Assembly (NCBI RefSeq): GCF_033115175.1
Contig: NC_084835.1
Location: 32,259,858-32,323,857, forward strand
Reading direction: 5' to 3'
From: Lepus europaeus
Lineage: Eukaryota > Chordata > Mammalia > Lagomorpha > Leporidae
Length of the DNA stretch: 64,000 nucleotides
Shown here: piece after piece, positions 33,479-44,107 of the stretch
Position numbering within the stretch: position 1 is the stretch's first letter
Layout of the letters: the number at the start of each line of letters is the position of its first letter
Program-made: the position numbers and the translations under genes
Notes under the pieces: model-generated
Database searches by the model: none
Told to the model about the DNA's origin: nothing
What the model saw: the letters and a program-made list of their open reading frames with translations, nothing else

Positions 33479-34549
33479 AGCAGTCTTTATTGGTTCTTTC
33501 TAAACTGCATAAGGTGTTCCTGCCTGCAGTAGAGAACAACTTCTGAGCGTACAGAGGTGTCTATGGGAATAATAGAACATTTCTGTCAGTGTCATTCCCA
33601 GAGTGGGGTCCTGGGCCATGTTTGCCCCAGCAGTGTATCAGTGTGGGTTCCTGGGTCCGTGGTGACTGAGCTGCCTGCAAACCCTCCTTTAGTCCAAGGA
33701 TGATCCTGTGTGCAGGAATGGGTGGGTGGCTGGCGGGGTGCCACCCTGCCCCAAGCGACCCCACTGCGTGTGCAGCCTGTGTCCTAGCCGACGGTGCCCC
33801 TGGCTGAGGGTTCCCACGCTCTGACCTCCTCTGTACCCCAGCTTCTCGGCACATTTGCAGTTCTCCCTGTCCCCCCGGACTTGGGAGCCTCCTGGCGCTG
33901 GTGCGCATTTGCACTCTGCTGGCTGCAGGAGGCCGGGCCCCTGTGCTCCCTCCTCCTGGGACTCAGCCTAGAGCCAGAGACCGGCCTTTCTTCGAGGTCC
34001 CAGCTATTCCCTGCCCCAGGCCTCCCCCTTGAGAGGGCATGCTCCAGTGGCCTGGTGGCAGCTGGGCCCCCCCGGAGGTACCTGGGACTTCATATCACCA
34101 GCAGGCCTCCACAGGTGGCTGATGGGAGTTGGTGAGTAAATGCCCCAGCTCCCCGGTCCCTGAGAGGAGGCTGGCGTGGTGCATGTGGGCACGGGCTCCT
34201 AGTGGTTCCTGCCGGGACTTGGCCCCAGCACCCGGCGGGGGGGGGGGGGGTAGTGGTGGTGCGGGTTGACAACGCACCCTTCACTGCTCTCCCTGTCTCC
34301 CCTCTCCCTTCCCCTGCTGCTGATTCTGGAGTCACCTCCCAATAAAGCACCTGCCCCAGGCTGTGTGTGGAAGGCGGCCCTTGTCCTGCCTACTCCATCC
34401 TGTGACGACCCTGCCTGGGGCCTGACCACCCTGGGAAGGAAGTTCTTTGACACCTTCACAAAATCCCCATGCTGCCAACAGTGGGCCCTGACCTGAGTCT
34501 AGGCCAATTCCACCCCAGGGAGGAACCTCCTGAGTGCTGGGAAGGCTCA
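33479..34549. other. Non-coding stretch downstream of the FAM3D-like gene
   Basis: Unassigned GC-rich sequence with a 14-base G-run at about 34238-34251. A plus-strand AATAAA at 34341 has no supported upstream exon. Confidence 0.45.
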
Positions 34550-34570
34550 TTCCGAATCAGTAACAATACC

Positions 34571-34576
34571 TTTAAT
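34571..34576 (-). terminator. FAM3D: Polyadenylation signal ATTAAA of the FAM3D-like gene
   Basis: Minus-strand ATTAAA about 290 bases past the stop codon, which would give a 3' UTR of about 310 bases ending near 34550. No closer AATAAA or ATTAAA was noticed downstream of the stop. Assignment is by position and hexamer only. Confidence 0.6.
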
Positions 34577-34861
34577 TCTGCTCAGGTGTGGGTGGTCAGT
34601 CCTCCCTCCGGATGGGCCGGCAGCAGGCCCTGAGGCAGCACACCCGTGCCCACCTTCACATGGTGGCTGCCAGAAGCCGAAGCCGTGCAGTTCCCAGGTA
34701 GGAGTTCTTGGGGTGCTGGGCGGGTTTGCTTTCCGATGAAGGGCAGCGAAGTGCGGTGTGCGCGGCCCCTTGGTGCTCTCCGCACCTGTGCTGCCGCTGC
34801 CTCGGTCCCGAGTCGGGCAGGAGCTTCCCAGAGCCCTGGGCCTGGGCGAGCCGCAGCCGTC

Positions 34862-34951
34862 CTAGAACACCTTCTTGGGCACACAGCCTTCCAGCTCCAG
34901 CAACTCCGGCCAGCCCTCGTATTTGTTTGTGTCTGGGTTGTTCTTCAGGTA
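34862..34951 (-). CDS. FAM3D: FAM3D-like gene, last coding exon (C-terminus and stop)
   Basis: Minus-strand exon of 90 bases, 29 codons plus TAG. The acceptor AG is at 34953-34952 after a CT-rich run; the exon opens in phase 0 with YLKNNPDTNKYEGWPE and ends EGCVPKKVF. The NNPDTNKYEGWPE block and the following E-G-C-x-P are the conserved C-terminal signature of the FAM3 family, including the last conserved cysteine. FAM3 proteins are small secreted beta-beta-alpha fold proteins; FAM3D is described as a gut-expressed secreted factor. The exon is phase-matched to the donor at 37349. FAM3A, B and C fit less well. The exon was recognised from translation by eye; no alignment was run. Confidence 0.9.
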   Translation of the reverse strand, partial: YLKNNPDTNKYEGWPELLELEGCVPKKVF

Positions 34952-35007
34952 CTAGAGAGAGAAGAGTTACTGTCAACAGGGAAGCTGTTGAGGAACCCTA
35001 TGTGCAT

Positions 35008-35275
35008 TTGCCACTTGTGGCACAGCGGGTTAAGCCACCTGCCTCCCTTATGAGCACTGGTTCAAGTCCCAGCTGCTCCACTTCCAATCCAGCTTGCTGC
35101 TAATGTGCCTGGGGAGGCATTGGAGCAAGGCCAAAGTCCTTGGACCCCTGCACACATGTGGAAGACCGGATGAAGTTCTGGGCTTCAGCTACGTCCAGCC
35201 TTGGCCGTTATAGCCATTTGGGGAGTGAACTGGAAGATGGCAGACCTCCTTGTCTGTCTCTAACCCTGCTTTTCA
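35008..35275 (+). repeat. CSINE, sense, in the last intron of the FAM3D-like gene
   Basis: TTGTGGCACAGCGGGTTAAG head, GGGAGGCATTGGAGCAAGGCC core variant and GGGGAGTGAACTGGAAGATGG. The tail is lost. Confidence 0.85.
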
Positions 35276-35423
35276 TAGAGCAAGACTCAAGAATTCTTTT
35301 TATTGAATGTTATGATTGTTACTGGGGGTGTCAGAGGGGCTGATACAGAATTTAGGGGAGGGGCTAAGGCTCTCTAAGCTCTTGTCCCCGCACCCCCAGG
35401 GATGATAGGTGGTAACTGGATTC

Positions 35424-35968
35424 TTTTTGCTTCTGTTTGAAAGGCAGAGTTACAGAGAGGGAGAAGCAGAGAGAAACAGAAGTCCTCCCTGTGCTGGTTC
35501 ACTCCCCAGACGGCTGCAACAGCCAGGGCTGGGGCAGGCTGAAGCCAGGAGCTTCTTTCAGGTCTGCCATGTGAGCAGCAGGGGCCCAAGCACTCGGGCC
35601 ATCATCTGATGCCTCCCAGGCGCGGTAGCAGGGAGCTGGACCGGAAGCAGAGGGGAGATGCAGGCCGAGGCACCCTGATACAGTGTGAGGTTTTCCCATG
35701 GGGTCTGCTTTGCTGCTGACCCTGTGCGAGCCAAGGCAGACACCAAATCCACGTGGGGTGGGCCTCCCCCGTGAGGAAATGTCCAGAACAGGCCCATCCC
35801 CAGAGACCGGAAGTAGGGGAGGGGGACTTGGGCTGTCTTCTACTGCTTTCCCACTCGCATTAACAGAGAGCTGGACCAGAAGCGGAGCAGCCAGGACTTG
35901 AATGAGCATCCTATTGGATGCCGACACTGCAGGCCGGGGGCTTTACCTGCTATGCCACAGCGCTGGCC
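35424..35968 (-). repeat. Two CSINE pieces with a non-SINE spacer, antisense
   Basis: The left piece runs from CTGTTTGAAAGGCAGAG to about 35690. About 120 bases of other sequence follow, then GGGACTTGGGCTGTCTTC to CAGCGCTGGCC at 35968 gives a second core and head. Either a SINE with an inserted segment plus partial core duplication, or two independent truncated copies. Confidence 0.75.
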
Positions 35969-35974
35969 TTAGAA

Positions 35975-36075
35975 TGTTTTTTTAGGTTGATAATTTTGTG
36001 TGGCCTGTGGATGATGTTATAAATTAGCCATATAGCCCTCAGCAGCGAAAAATGTCCAGTGCATTCTCCTTGAAA
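35975..36075. mobile_element. hAT-like DNA-transposon fragment
   Basis: TTGATAATTTTGTGTGGCC followed by TGGATGATGTTATAAAT resembles the right part of the fuller copy at 37636-37788 (GACAATTTTGTATGGCCC, AATGATGTTAGAGAAAT). The ends are missing. Confidence 0.5.
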
Positions 36076-36106
36076 CACACACTTAGGAAAAACCCAATGT
36101 TTCTGG

Positions 36107-36387
36107 CTGGCGCCGTGGCTCACTAGGCTAATCCTCCACCTGTGGCGCTGGTACCCCAGGTTCTAGTGTTGGTCGGGGCACCGGATTCTGTCCCAGTTGC
36201 TCCTCTTCCAGGCCAGCTCTCTGCTGTGGCCCAGGAGTGCAGTGGAGGATGGCCCAAGTCCTTGGGCCCTGCACCCCATGGGAGACCAGGAGAGGCATCT
36301 GGCTCCTGCCTTCAGATCGGCGCAGCGCACCACCCGTGGCGGCCCGGAAGACCTTTCTGTCTCTAACTCTGCCTGTCAAAAAAAACC
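36107..36387 (+). repeat. CSINE, young type, sense
   Basis: Starts GGCTGGCGCCGTGGCTC, lacks part of the 3' CpG segment and ends CTGCCTGTCAAAAAAAA. Flanked by AACCCAATGTTTC and ACCCCAATGTCTC, a slightly diverged target duplication. Confidence 0.93.
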
Positions 36388-37348
36388 CCAATGTCTCCTG
36401 AATAAGCCCCTGGGGCTGCTCCCTCTCTGCCCTCACAGCCCCTCTCCCACCAGCTGCTGGGCTCCTGCCTTCCATGGCACTCTCCAGGCCCAGCCAGGGA
36501 AGCCCCCAGGCAAGTGCTATGGCAGCAGGCACCTCCTCACAGACCTAGGCGAGCAGGCGTGAGCCTCCCTGAGGACCCAGCTTTGTACCTGCTTTGTTCC
36601 AAGTGTTAAGGGAGATCCTGCCGCTGGCTGTATTTCTCTTGCTGTGACCCCGGGCCTGCCCCTCCCCTGATGAAGCCTCCAGGGCTCCCCAGTGCCATCA
36701 GGTCAGTCTGTGCCGGCAGCATTGACCTGTAGCTCTTGTCTCGGGATCCGGCCAGAGCTGGATGCTCTCACCACAGGGCCTGGGGAAAGCCTCGCTATTC
36801 CGCCAGCCATCTCAAGGCTGTGCAGATGGGGAGAAGGCCCAACCCCCAACCCTTCCTTGACCCTCTGGAGGCTCTTGGGAGCCCCCTCACACTCCACATT
36901 CCCTGGCTCAGGGCGCACCTAGGCCATGCCTGTTGAGCCCTGTGTTAGGATGTTCCTGCTGGCCTCCACGTGCCAGGGGCTCTCGCTGGGCTAAGTTGGC
37001 TCTCACACAGAGAGCCTCCAAGGGGCTGTGGGCTGTGCTGTCCCAAACCCTTCCCTTTACCGGTGCGGAAGGGGCTGGCTAAGCCCCAACTGGCACCAGA
37101 AGCCGGGCCTGCCATCCACCCACTGCATCTCCACATTCCTTACGCCTTTCTATTTGATGTTGGCTTGCCCCGGGGGGTGCTTCTCTGTGTTCCTAGCATT
37201 TGTGCCTGCCCAACCTCTTGCCAAAGTAGCTTCTCCCTGGGTGTTGGCCAATGGGACCAGCCTGACCTTGGGGTGAGTGACAACCTGCTAGCCCCACGTC
37301 AAGACCTCTCCCTCATACCATCCTGCAGCGCCTGCGACCAGGACCCAC

Positions 37349-37475
37349 CTCCTCAAAGGGGCTTTTGCTCTTGAGTTCTTGGGCCCCCAGGAACACCCAG
37401 CTGTCACGGAAGCCCAGCTCCTTGGCATAGGAGCTGCCGAGGTCGGAGAGGAGCTTCCTGATGTCGTCATTCATC
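37349..37475 (-). CDS. FAM3D: FAM3D-like gene, penultimate coding exon
   Basis: Minus-strand exon of 127 bases. The acceptor CTGCAG precedes 37475 and the donor GTGGGT follows 37349. It supplies one base to complete a Lys codon, then 42 codons from MNDDIRKLLSDLGSSYAKEL to KSKSPFEE. The sequence LGSSYAKELGFRDSWVF followed by KSPFE is the most conserved stretch of FAM3 proteins, and SSYAK with GFRDSWVF favours FAM3D over the other paralogues. No stop or frameshift is present, so the copy looks functional. Entry phase 2 and exit phase 0 match the exons at 38731 and 34951 exactly. Confidence 0.94.
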
Positions 37476-37635
37476 CTGCAGAAGGCCAGAGGGGACGGAT
37501 GACACGGGGGATGGGCGGAGGGGCACCTGGTGGCAGGACAGGTGCACTGTGGGGCTCTCGGACCCGCCCCACCCTCTGCCCATTACTTGGCGGGACACAA
37601 CTGCCACCTGCACATGTAATCCACGTGCAGCTGGA

Positions 37636-37788
37636 GCAGGGGTGGGGAACTTCTGGCCCAACACGGCCTGCAGATCTGACCCTACATTCACAGGCTGACT
37701 TTTTAGTGGACAATTTTGTATGGCCCAGGAATGATGTTAGAGAAATCCACACGGCCCTTGACAGAAAAAGGATTGCCTACCCCTGATG
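37636..37788. mobile_element. hAT-like nonautonomous DNA transposon
   Basis: Inverted ends CAGGGGTGGGGAACTT and, reverse complemented, CAGGGGTAGGCAATCC enclose about 150 bp with GGCCCAACACGGCC and GTATGGCCCAGG words typical of small hAT-derived elements. No coding capacity. Lies in a FAM3D-like intron. Confidence 0.65.
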
Positions 37789-38063
37789 GGGTGCCACCAA
37801 AAAGTAACTGAAAAATCATCCCCCTTCCCTGAGACTAAACGTTTTAGCAGAATCGTGCATCTCATAACCACAGAGATTCCAAGCAGTGGGAGCAACATGA
37901 GGTGGTTTCATTATTGACCTATGTTGCAGGTGCACTTAGCAGAATAAGGGAGCTGTGGTAACGTTAGGTGATACAAGGTCACGGGAGCCAATGGTGTCAT
38001 GGGGTTGGACACAGACCACAGTGTCATCCAGCGGTGCCAGACTGGTAAGTGTCCTCCTGTGTC

Positions 38064-38287
38064 CTTTTTTAAACAATTAATTACAAGAGGGAGACCTGGC
38101 CACGCTTGGGCCAGGTCAATGCTGGGTGTCCCACAGGGGTGGCAGGGACTCCATCACTTGAGCCATCACTGGCTGCCTCCCAGAGGGTTCGTCAGCAGCA
38201 GGAACCTGCACTTGAACCAGAGCACCTGATGTGCGACTCGGGTGTCCCAAGTGCTGTCCTGACTGCTGTGCCGAATGCCAGCCCCTT
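38064..38287 (-). repeat. CSINE, antisense, shortened
   Basis: Poly-T tail and AAACAATTAATTACAAG, degraded core (GGGACTCCATCACTTGAGCC) and head ending TGCCAGCCCC. The GA tract is missing. Confidence 0.75.
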
Positions 38288-38353
38288 TTACACATTGTCC
38301 ACGCCATCATCTTTGATGCAGGACACTGTTCTTTAAGTCCATGTAATAACAAT

Positions 38354-38494
38354 GGGGAGGAGGGTCTTCAAAAAGTTCACAGAAAATGCTTACTGTGGGG
38401 AGAAAGAAAACTATGCGGGGATTTCTAAAGATTCTGCACCACAGTAATATCTTGGAATTCTACTTTCCAAGAACTTTCTGGCATGCCCTCCCCT
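38354..38494. mobile_element. MITE-like DNA-transposon relic, copy 3
   Basis: Left end GGAGGAGGGTCTTCAAAAAG then TTCACAGAAAA; the right end reads, reversed, GGGAGGGCATGCCAGAAAG then TTCTTGGAAAG. Same family as 16731 and 3874; about 140 bp. Confidence 0.6.
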
Positions 38495-38730
38495 GTCACC
38501 AAACATCAACATTTCTGTGACCAGTCGGTAATGACTGGACAGGGAGGGTTTCTGGTGGGTCACAGGTGCAAGGAGCCTTTGGGAAACCTCCAGGGACATC
38601 TCTCTGTGCGTTTCCCCAGTGACCTCCTGAGAGCAGCTGCCTGACGGGGCGCTGGCATGCAAGGCACAGAAGGATCTGGTGTGCGTCACCACATGGTGCT
38701 GTGGCCCAGCAGGCAGAGTTTCCCACTTAC

Positions 38731-38815
38731 TTGGTCCCTGGGTCATCGTAGGAGGCCACCAGCACCAACGTGCCCGTTGGAACTTCTTTAAGGAATTGCA
38801 GCAGACTCTTGGGGT
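38731..38815 (-). CDS. FAM3D: FAM3D-like gene, internal coding exon
   Basis: Minus-strand exon of 85 bases between acceptor CTCCCTCAG and donor GTAAGT, a near-consensus pair. It completes an Asp codon and encodes PKSLLQFLKEVPTGTLVLVA then SYDDPGT, with two bases of the following Lys codon. The FLKEVP..TLVLVASYDDPGTK pattern is the FAM3 core beta-strand region, and ASYDDPGTK in particular is FAM3D-like. The reading frame is intact, and both junction phases (1 in, 2 out) agree with the neighbouring exons. Confidence 0.93.
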
Positions 38816-41575
38816 CTGAGGGAGGAAGGAACACGAGGCGCTGATTACGTAGGGAAGTGACCACTGGCACTGTCGCTCGCTTCTGCTGCCTGGGGGCAGG
38901 CTCCCACTGAGCTTGGATGCCCCCCAAGAGGCCTCTGTTCCAGGGAAGGGTAAAGGGAGCAGAGGGAGGGGGACCGGGGGTCAGCTTTGGTTGCTGGAAA
39001 TTCAAAGTTCCCCAGCTGACCGTGAGGGGCACTGGGGGTGACAACCACCGGTCAGGCAGCCCCTGTGGGTCTACGCTCGAGGTCCCTGAGCACCATCCGC
39101 TCCAGGAGCTCAGGGCTCTGTGCACACCCCACCCCCTCCACACTGGCCTCTGCTGATTTCGGTGGTACATCCCACGGCCTCAGACAGGTGTGATCTGAGA
39201 GAGAACACAGGTCTCCTACCTTGCTCCTGCTACATTGAGGGGCAGGGCTCTGCTTATGTCTTTAACCCTTCCCTAAACTTGCAAACCTTTCCATTGCACA
39301 GAGAGCAGCCGAGGCTCAGCACCTAGGGCAGGCACGAGCTTGCTGGAAGGATGCTGATTTGTTTCCTTTGTATTTATTTTTACATTCTCTGTCCCAGCAG
39401 AATAAGCAAGAATGGCATGTACTTAAGACAGTGATGTCCCTTTATAATCTATTTTCATAAAAAATGAGCTGATTAATAGGAAAATGTGAATACTGCGGAT
39501 TTTACTCCCGTATCCCATCTGCAAGTTGTAGAATAAGGGCAATTGGAGAAGAGGGCTCTGGAATGCTGAGGTTTAGGAAGGAGTCCCCTAGTGGGGACTA
39601 CATCTGTCAAATGAGGGTGAGTACTAGCCCTGCCGATAGCAAGTGCGCTCTGATGGAATTACAACCTATGAGCGCGATCAGCTACATAACCTGTGGGGTC
39701 CAGTGCCAGATGAGAATGCTAGGCCGTTTACTGGAACATATAGGCCAAGACTGGGATAGCGGTGTTGCACACGACACACGAGGTTTTCCTAAGCATCGCT
39801 GTTTGCTTTGTTCACAGGCTGCACTTCCACAAAGCTGGCCGCCCTTGGGAATAATCAACTCCCCCATGCCAGCCCGCAGAAGGCCCTGTCGGTCACCCCA
39901 GTGCCTGTTCTAATGAAACGATCCTGGAACTTCAAAGATCAAAAGGGGGAGCTCTCAGAGCACCATTAATTTGCTTGTGGCATGAGCAGGTGCTGGGATC
40001 TAGCGCCTGTTTGCAATGGATGTGGGTGTCGGAGAAGGTGAGGGGGGCCCTGTGTTCCCATCGCTACCCTTTAAAAATCTGCTTTCTCTTGTCTCTCGGG
40101 GGAAAGGGGTGTGTGCTCTCAAAACACCTCTATTCCTGTACCCCGTCAGCCCAGGTTGTATTTAAGTCCACAGTAAGGAAGTAAAAGGTGAGCTTCATCT
40201 GCGTAATTTTTTTTCCTGTTCCTTTCTGCCCTCCATGCTTCCAAGTCATTGGGCTGGACTGAGGGAGCAGGGGAGGGAGGACACCAAGGTCACCTCCCTG
40301 GCTCCCCTCTGCCGGCCACACCAGGCGGCCCCTCACCACATGGGTGCTATGGAACCCGTGCGGAAACTGAGGGACAGGGGTGCCACCTGCCTCTGGTCAT
40401 GAGGCCCCAAGTCTCCGACCCAGAGGATGTGCCATCCCCAGGACCCTGCAGGGTGCTGGCCAGAGAACAAGCGGAGGCCTCTGGCCCTCAGCCCATGGCT
40501 CACCCCCTTCTCACTCTCACCCCCAGCTCTGTCAGGAATCAGCAGGGGCCTTGCACGCCTACACGCGGACAGGGACGGTGCAGACAGCACGTACAAGCTC
40601 CGCCCACCTCTCAGTCCTAGGAGCAGGTCTGCCAACTTGGTCGAGGCTTGTGTGGGCCTCGATGCAGACTCCAGGCTGCATCTCCCCTGGCCCTGTAGAC
40701 TCCTCACCCACGAGCTGGGACCAAGAAGCCAGGTGGGGCCGCCACCATACCCCTCCTTGCAAAGGCCTCCACATCCCAGGGCAGCCCCTTCCTCTGTCAG
40801 CAGCAGAGACTGCCAGGCCCCTGGCTTTGCTAAGGGGCACCTGCTGCCTCTTCAGCCCGCACTGAGCCTTCTGTGCGAGAGGGAGCCGGGGACCCATTCT
40901 GGAAGGTGTGTGGAGAGCTAGGGGAGGATCGTGCCAGGCTCTGCGGTAGCTGGTTGGCGAGGAGGCTGCTGGTGGGATTCCAGCCCGGGCTTCCCCGCCT
41001 GAGCTCAGGGCGAGGCGGCAGTGGCTCCCCCAGGGACAGCACGGAGAAGCCCGAGAACTGCAGCTGTGCAGAGCTTGGGCCTCAGGGGCCTCCCTGGGCC
41101 CACCGGGGATCCCTGAGCCCTGGGACAAAGCTCCCTTCTGGGCAGAGAGGAAGAGGGTACAGCCGACCCTGCTTGTCCTGGTCCTCAGCAAGCTGGACAC
41201 CAACGCCACCCGCGTTTCTTTGCTCAAAGGTCTACTCGGGCCTCCAGACTCCACTCGCACCCCAGCCCTTCTGGGCTGTCTCTCCGTGTTAGACACGGGC
41301 TCCGAGTGCACAGCAGCAAGGCTTCTGCACACGCTCAGGGTGGGCCTCCCTCCTTGTGCCGTCTCCTATCCCCAGCTCGCCTGAGCCTACCTCCCCAGTA
41401 AACCTTCACACTTGTCTCACGATCTGCACCTGGGCTAGGCCTACTGAGACAGTTGCCATGCCAAAGGCAGCAGGTGGCCCTGAGCTCAGCTCCATCTCCC
41501 ATGAAAACCATTGCCTGCCGGGGTGGGGGGTGTGCGTGTGTGCGCCCACATCCGCCTGCGCCCAGCCGAGCCTAC
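38816..41575. other. FAM3D-like intron, mostly unassigned
   Basis: About 2.8 kb between two coding exons, with a MIR-like piece near 40350-40400 (GTGCGGAAACTGAGGGACAGG) and otherwise no repeat recognised. A 257-codon antisense-looking frame at 40559-41332 is non-conserved in appearance and lies wholly in the intron. Confidence 0.6.
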
Positions 41576-41626
41576 CTCCAGAGTACATGTCGAAGGAGTT
41601 GTGTCTCAGCACCAGTCCCGTGGTTC
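41576..41626 (-). CDS. FAM3D: FAM3D-like gene, upstream-most exon in the window
   Basis: Minus-strand exon of 51 bases between acceptor AACCCCCAG and donor GTAGGC. It completes a Gly codon and encodes TTGLVLRHNSFDMYSG, leaving one base for the next codon. The NSFDMYSG segment matches the FAM3 'FDMY/WxGD' motif; the Asp of the motif is completed by the exon at 38815. The exons before this one, which would carry the signal peptide and the first conserved cysteines, were not found between here and the L1 stack, so they probably lie beyond the right edge. Confidence 0.88.
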
Positions 41627-42299
41627 CTGGGGGTTGAGAGAGCACAAGGGTTACTTCCCGCATCAGGGGTCATTCCGCTCGCCCTTTTGTGACAATGGCC
41701 ACAGAATAATCTGAGGTCCAAGAAATGGAACAAGGACGGAATGAAATCAGATCCAGCCCAAACCGTGCTGCAGGAGCCCAGTACCCATCAGGCTCATCTG
41801 AGGGCACGGGCTGGACGGGCTCTGGACTCAGCGAACAGGACCCATCCGAGTTTGTGTTCTACACTGCCCCTCCCTAGCGCCCGAGCCAGCATTCGGATCT
41901 GCCTTAGCACCTGGACCATGGGTTGTGGGAGCTGAACAGGATGTGTTTCAAACACGTAGTAGGGATACAGGACAAGTGTTCACTGCACAATAGCAACCAG
42001 AGGAGTAGCAGATGGTGGAATATGGACAGGGCACACTGCACTAGGCTAAGGGCCAATAGTCAACAACAACAAATGTGCTTCTCAGGGGAGAGTTGGAGGG
42101 AAAACTGCAGTGCAGATTGTGCGGAAGGCAAAGTCACGCCACAGATCTGTGTGCAAGGGGCAGACGTGCAGCACTGAGCACAGACACAACAAACGACCCC
42201 GCAGCCCTGAGCTGGAGAAAGCACCAACTCTGAGAAGGTGAGACGAGACTGCAGGAGCCTGTGCCACTGGTCCTACAGCTGGAAGGAGAGCCTAGCAGG
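41627..42299. other. FAM3D-like intron, unassigned
   Basis: No exon signature on the minus strand was found; the sequence grades into the L1 5' UTR on the right. Confidence 0.45.
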
Positions 42300-43488
42300 C
42301 CACACTGTCTGAGTCTGGCCCAGGGCCCTGAGAGGAACAGGGCGCCTGCTCACCCAGAGGAAAAATGGGGGCATGTTCCTCTCTCCCCATGCCCCCCAAC
42401 AATGGTGCCTGGCAGTGGGCTGAGAGGGTGGGCGCCGTTTTGGACATAGTAGGTAGCAGCTGCGGCAGCTCTTGTGCACACACACAGCAACTGGCGGGGA
42501 CGCATACCATCTTGTCAGCAGAGGCAGCCACAGCAGCTCCGGTGGGAGGAGAGGCCACTCCGACATTACTACTGGCTGCCGCAACTGGTCTATGCACAGC
42601 AACCGGCAGGCAGAAGGCACGATTGGGAAGCAGGTAGGGCGCTGGCCAGCAGGTATTGTGCACGTGTGTGATCCAGGGATTTCACAAGAGGAAAATCCAC
42701 ATTCCCCACTTTGAGTCTGGCTGGGAAGACTGACAGGGGGCTGGGCACCCCTAACCTCTCAATCTATCACAGGCTTCGGGTCTCAAACCGCCTAGCAGGA
42801 GCACCCACAGGCAGCTGGCTCAGGGAACATCTCAGCCTCTCTGTGGACGGGACAGGCTGGTGGGGTGCAGTGGATCCCCTGCACCCTGTGACTGTGGGAG
42901 CTTTGTGTGCTGAGACTGGGGGAACTCTGACTTTGTGAGAGCACACAGGGTGTAGCTGAGTGTCTGGGCAGTCTCTGGGTGGGGCTCCACACGCTCAGTG
43001 CTCCCTGACTGCCGGGGGTGGGTCCCTGCAGCGGGATGCAGGCCCACACTAAGGACTGCACAGGTCCTTTTGTGAGTTCATGTGGGAGCAAGGGTGACTG
43101 CTAAGAGGAGGGAAGGGTGTGATTACGCTTGCAGAGTCATCTTGTGCTAACAAGAGGAGATCTACTGCACCCAACTTGGGTGTCACCCTCGATACTCACC
43201 CCGACCAGAGCTCCGTGGCCACACCCAACACGCACCTCTGGCTATTCACCCAAAGAGCAGACATTCCACTGAGTCACAGAGGCATAGTTCAAAGATAAAG
43301 GCCATCAAAGGAAAAAAATCAACAAGTATCTCCACAAATGCCTAAAAATAAATGCGAAATTCAAGAAACAACAATAGGGAAGACAACGTGATCAACACAC
43401 CCTTCCCCAAAGGAACATAGCAACACTTCAATAACAGAATGCAAACAGGATGAAACTGATGCAATGCCTGACATGGAATTCAAAAGAT
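42300..43488 (+). repeat. Old L1 (L1-a), 5' UTR and start of ORF1
   Basis: GCCGTTTTGGACATAGTAGG near 42434 and the run from GAGATCTACTGCACCC to CATTCCACTGAGTCACAGAG near 43275 match the 5' UTR of the half-L1 at 44108 in diverged form. AAATCAACAAGTATCTCCAC marks the approach to ORF1. The left boundary is uncertain by a few hundred bases. Confidence 0.65.
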
Positions 43489-43496
43489 AATCATGG

Positions 43497-43821
43497 CTGG
43501 CGCCACGGCTCATTAGGCTAATCCTCCGCTTGTGGCGCCGGCACACCGGGTTCTAGTCCTGGTCGGGGCGCTGGATTCTGTCCCGGTTGCCCCTCTTCCA
43601 GGCCAGCTCTCTGCTGTGGCCCGGGAGTGCAGTGGAGGATGGCCCAAGTGCTTGGGTCCTGCACCCACATTGGAGACCAGGAGAAGCACCTGGCTCCTGC
43701 CTTCGTATCAGCGCGGTGCGCCGGCCGCAGCAGCCATTGAGGGGTAAACCAACAACAAAGGAAGACCTTTCTCTCTCTCTCTCTCTCTGTCCACTCTGCC
43801 TGTCAAAAAAAAAAAAAAAAA
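43497..43821 (+). repeat. CSINE, young type, sense, inserted in L1-a
   Basis: Begins CTGGCGCCACGGCTC, carries GCGCCGGCCGCAGCAGCC and ends in about 20 A. AATCATGG lies at both flanks (43489 and 43822). Confidence 0.94.
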
Positions 43822-43829
43822 AATCATGG

Positions 43830-44107
43830 ACTTACTCAGAAGCAAAGAGAAGCAAACCCATCAATTAAAGAAATCCTAACATGACATGAATGAAAAATTT
43901 CCCCATGAAATGGAGATTTTAAAGAGAAATTAAAAAATATTAGAAATGAAGAATTCAATAGGCCAAATAAAACAACAGATTTAGTGAGACCGAAGAAAGA
44001 ATATCTGACCTGTAAGACAAATCTTTGGAAATTTTTCAGTCAGAACAACAAAAAGAATAAAGAAAAAAGAAAGAAGAAATTTGAAAAATTAAAGACCCTG
44101 TTGGAGA
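43830..44107 (+). pseudogene. L1-a ORF1 remnant, N-terminal coiled-coil part
   Basis: AT-rich continuation of the L1-a ORF1 after the SINE, broken by stops. It is cut at the 17-bp site AAAGACCCTGTTGGAGA (44091-44107) where the half-L1 inserted, and resumes at 49231. Confidence 0.7.

Noticed and set aside
34341..34346. Plus-strand AATAAA that might end a convergent gene
   Set aside because: No upstream plus-strand exon, splice site or conserved frame between 33.5 and 34.3 kb could be supported.
1..34500. Coding exons of FAM107A, the expected neighbour of FAM3D in mammals
   Set aside because: Scanned the minus strand for its characteristic charged helical coding sequence and found none. Non-coding first exons or introns could be present but cannot be shown.
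40559..41332. 257-codon minus-strand frame on the same strand as the FAM3D-like gene
   Set aside because: It lies wholly between two exons that join in phase without it and has no FAM3 similarity.
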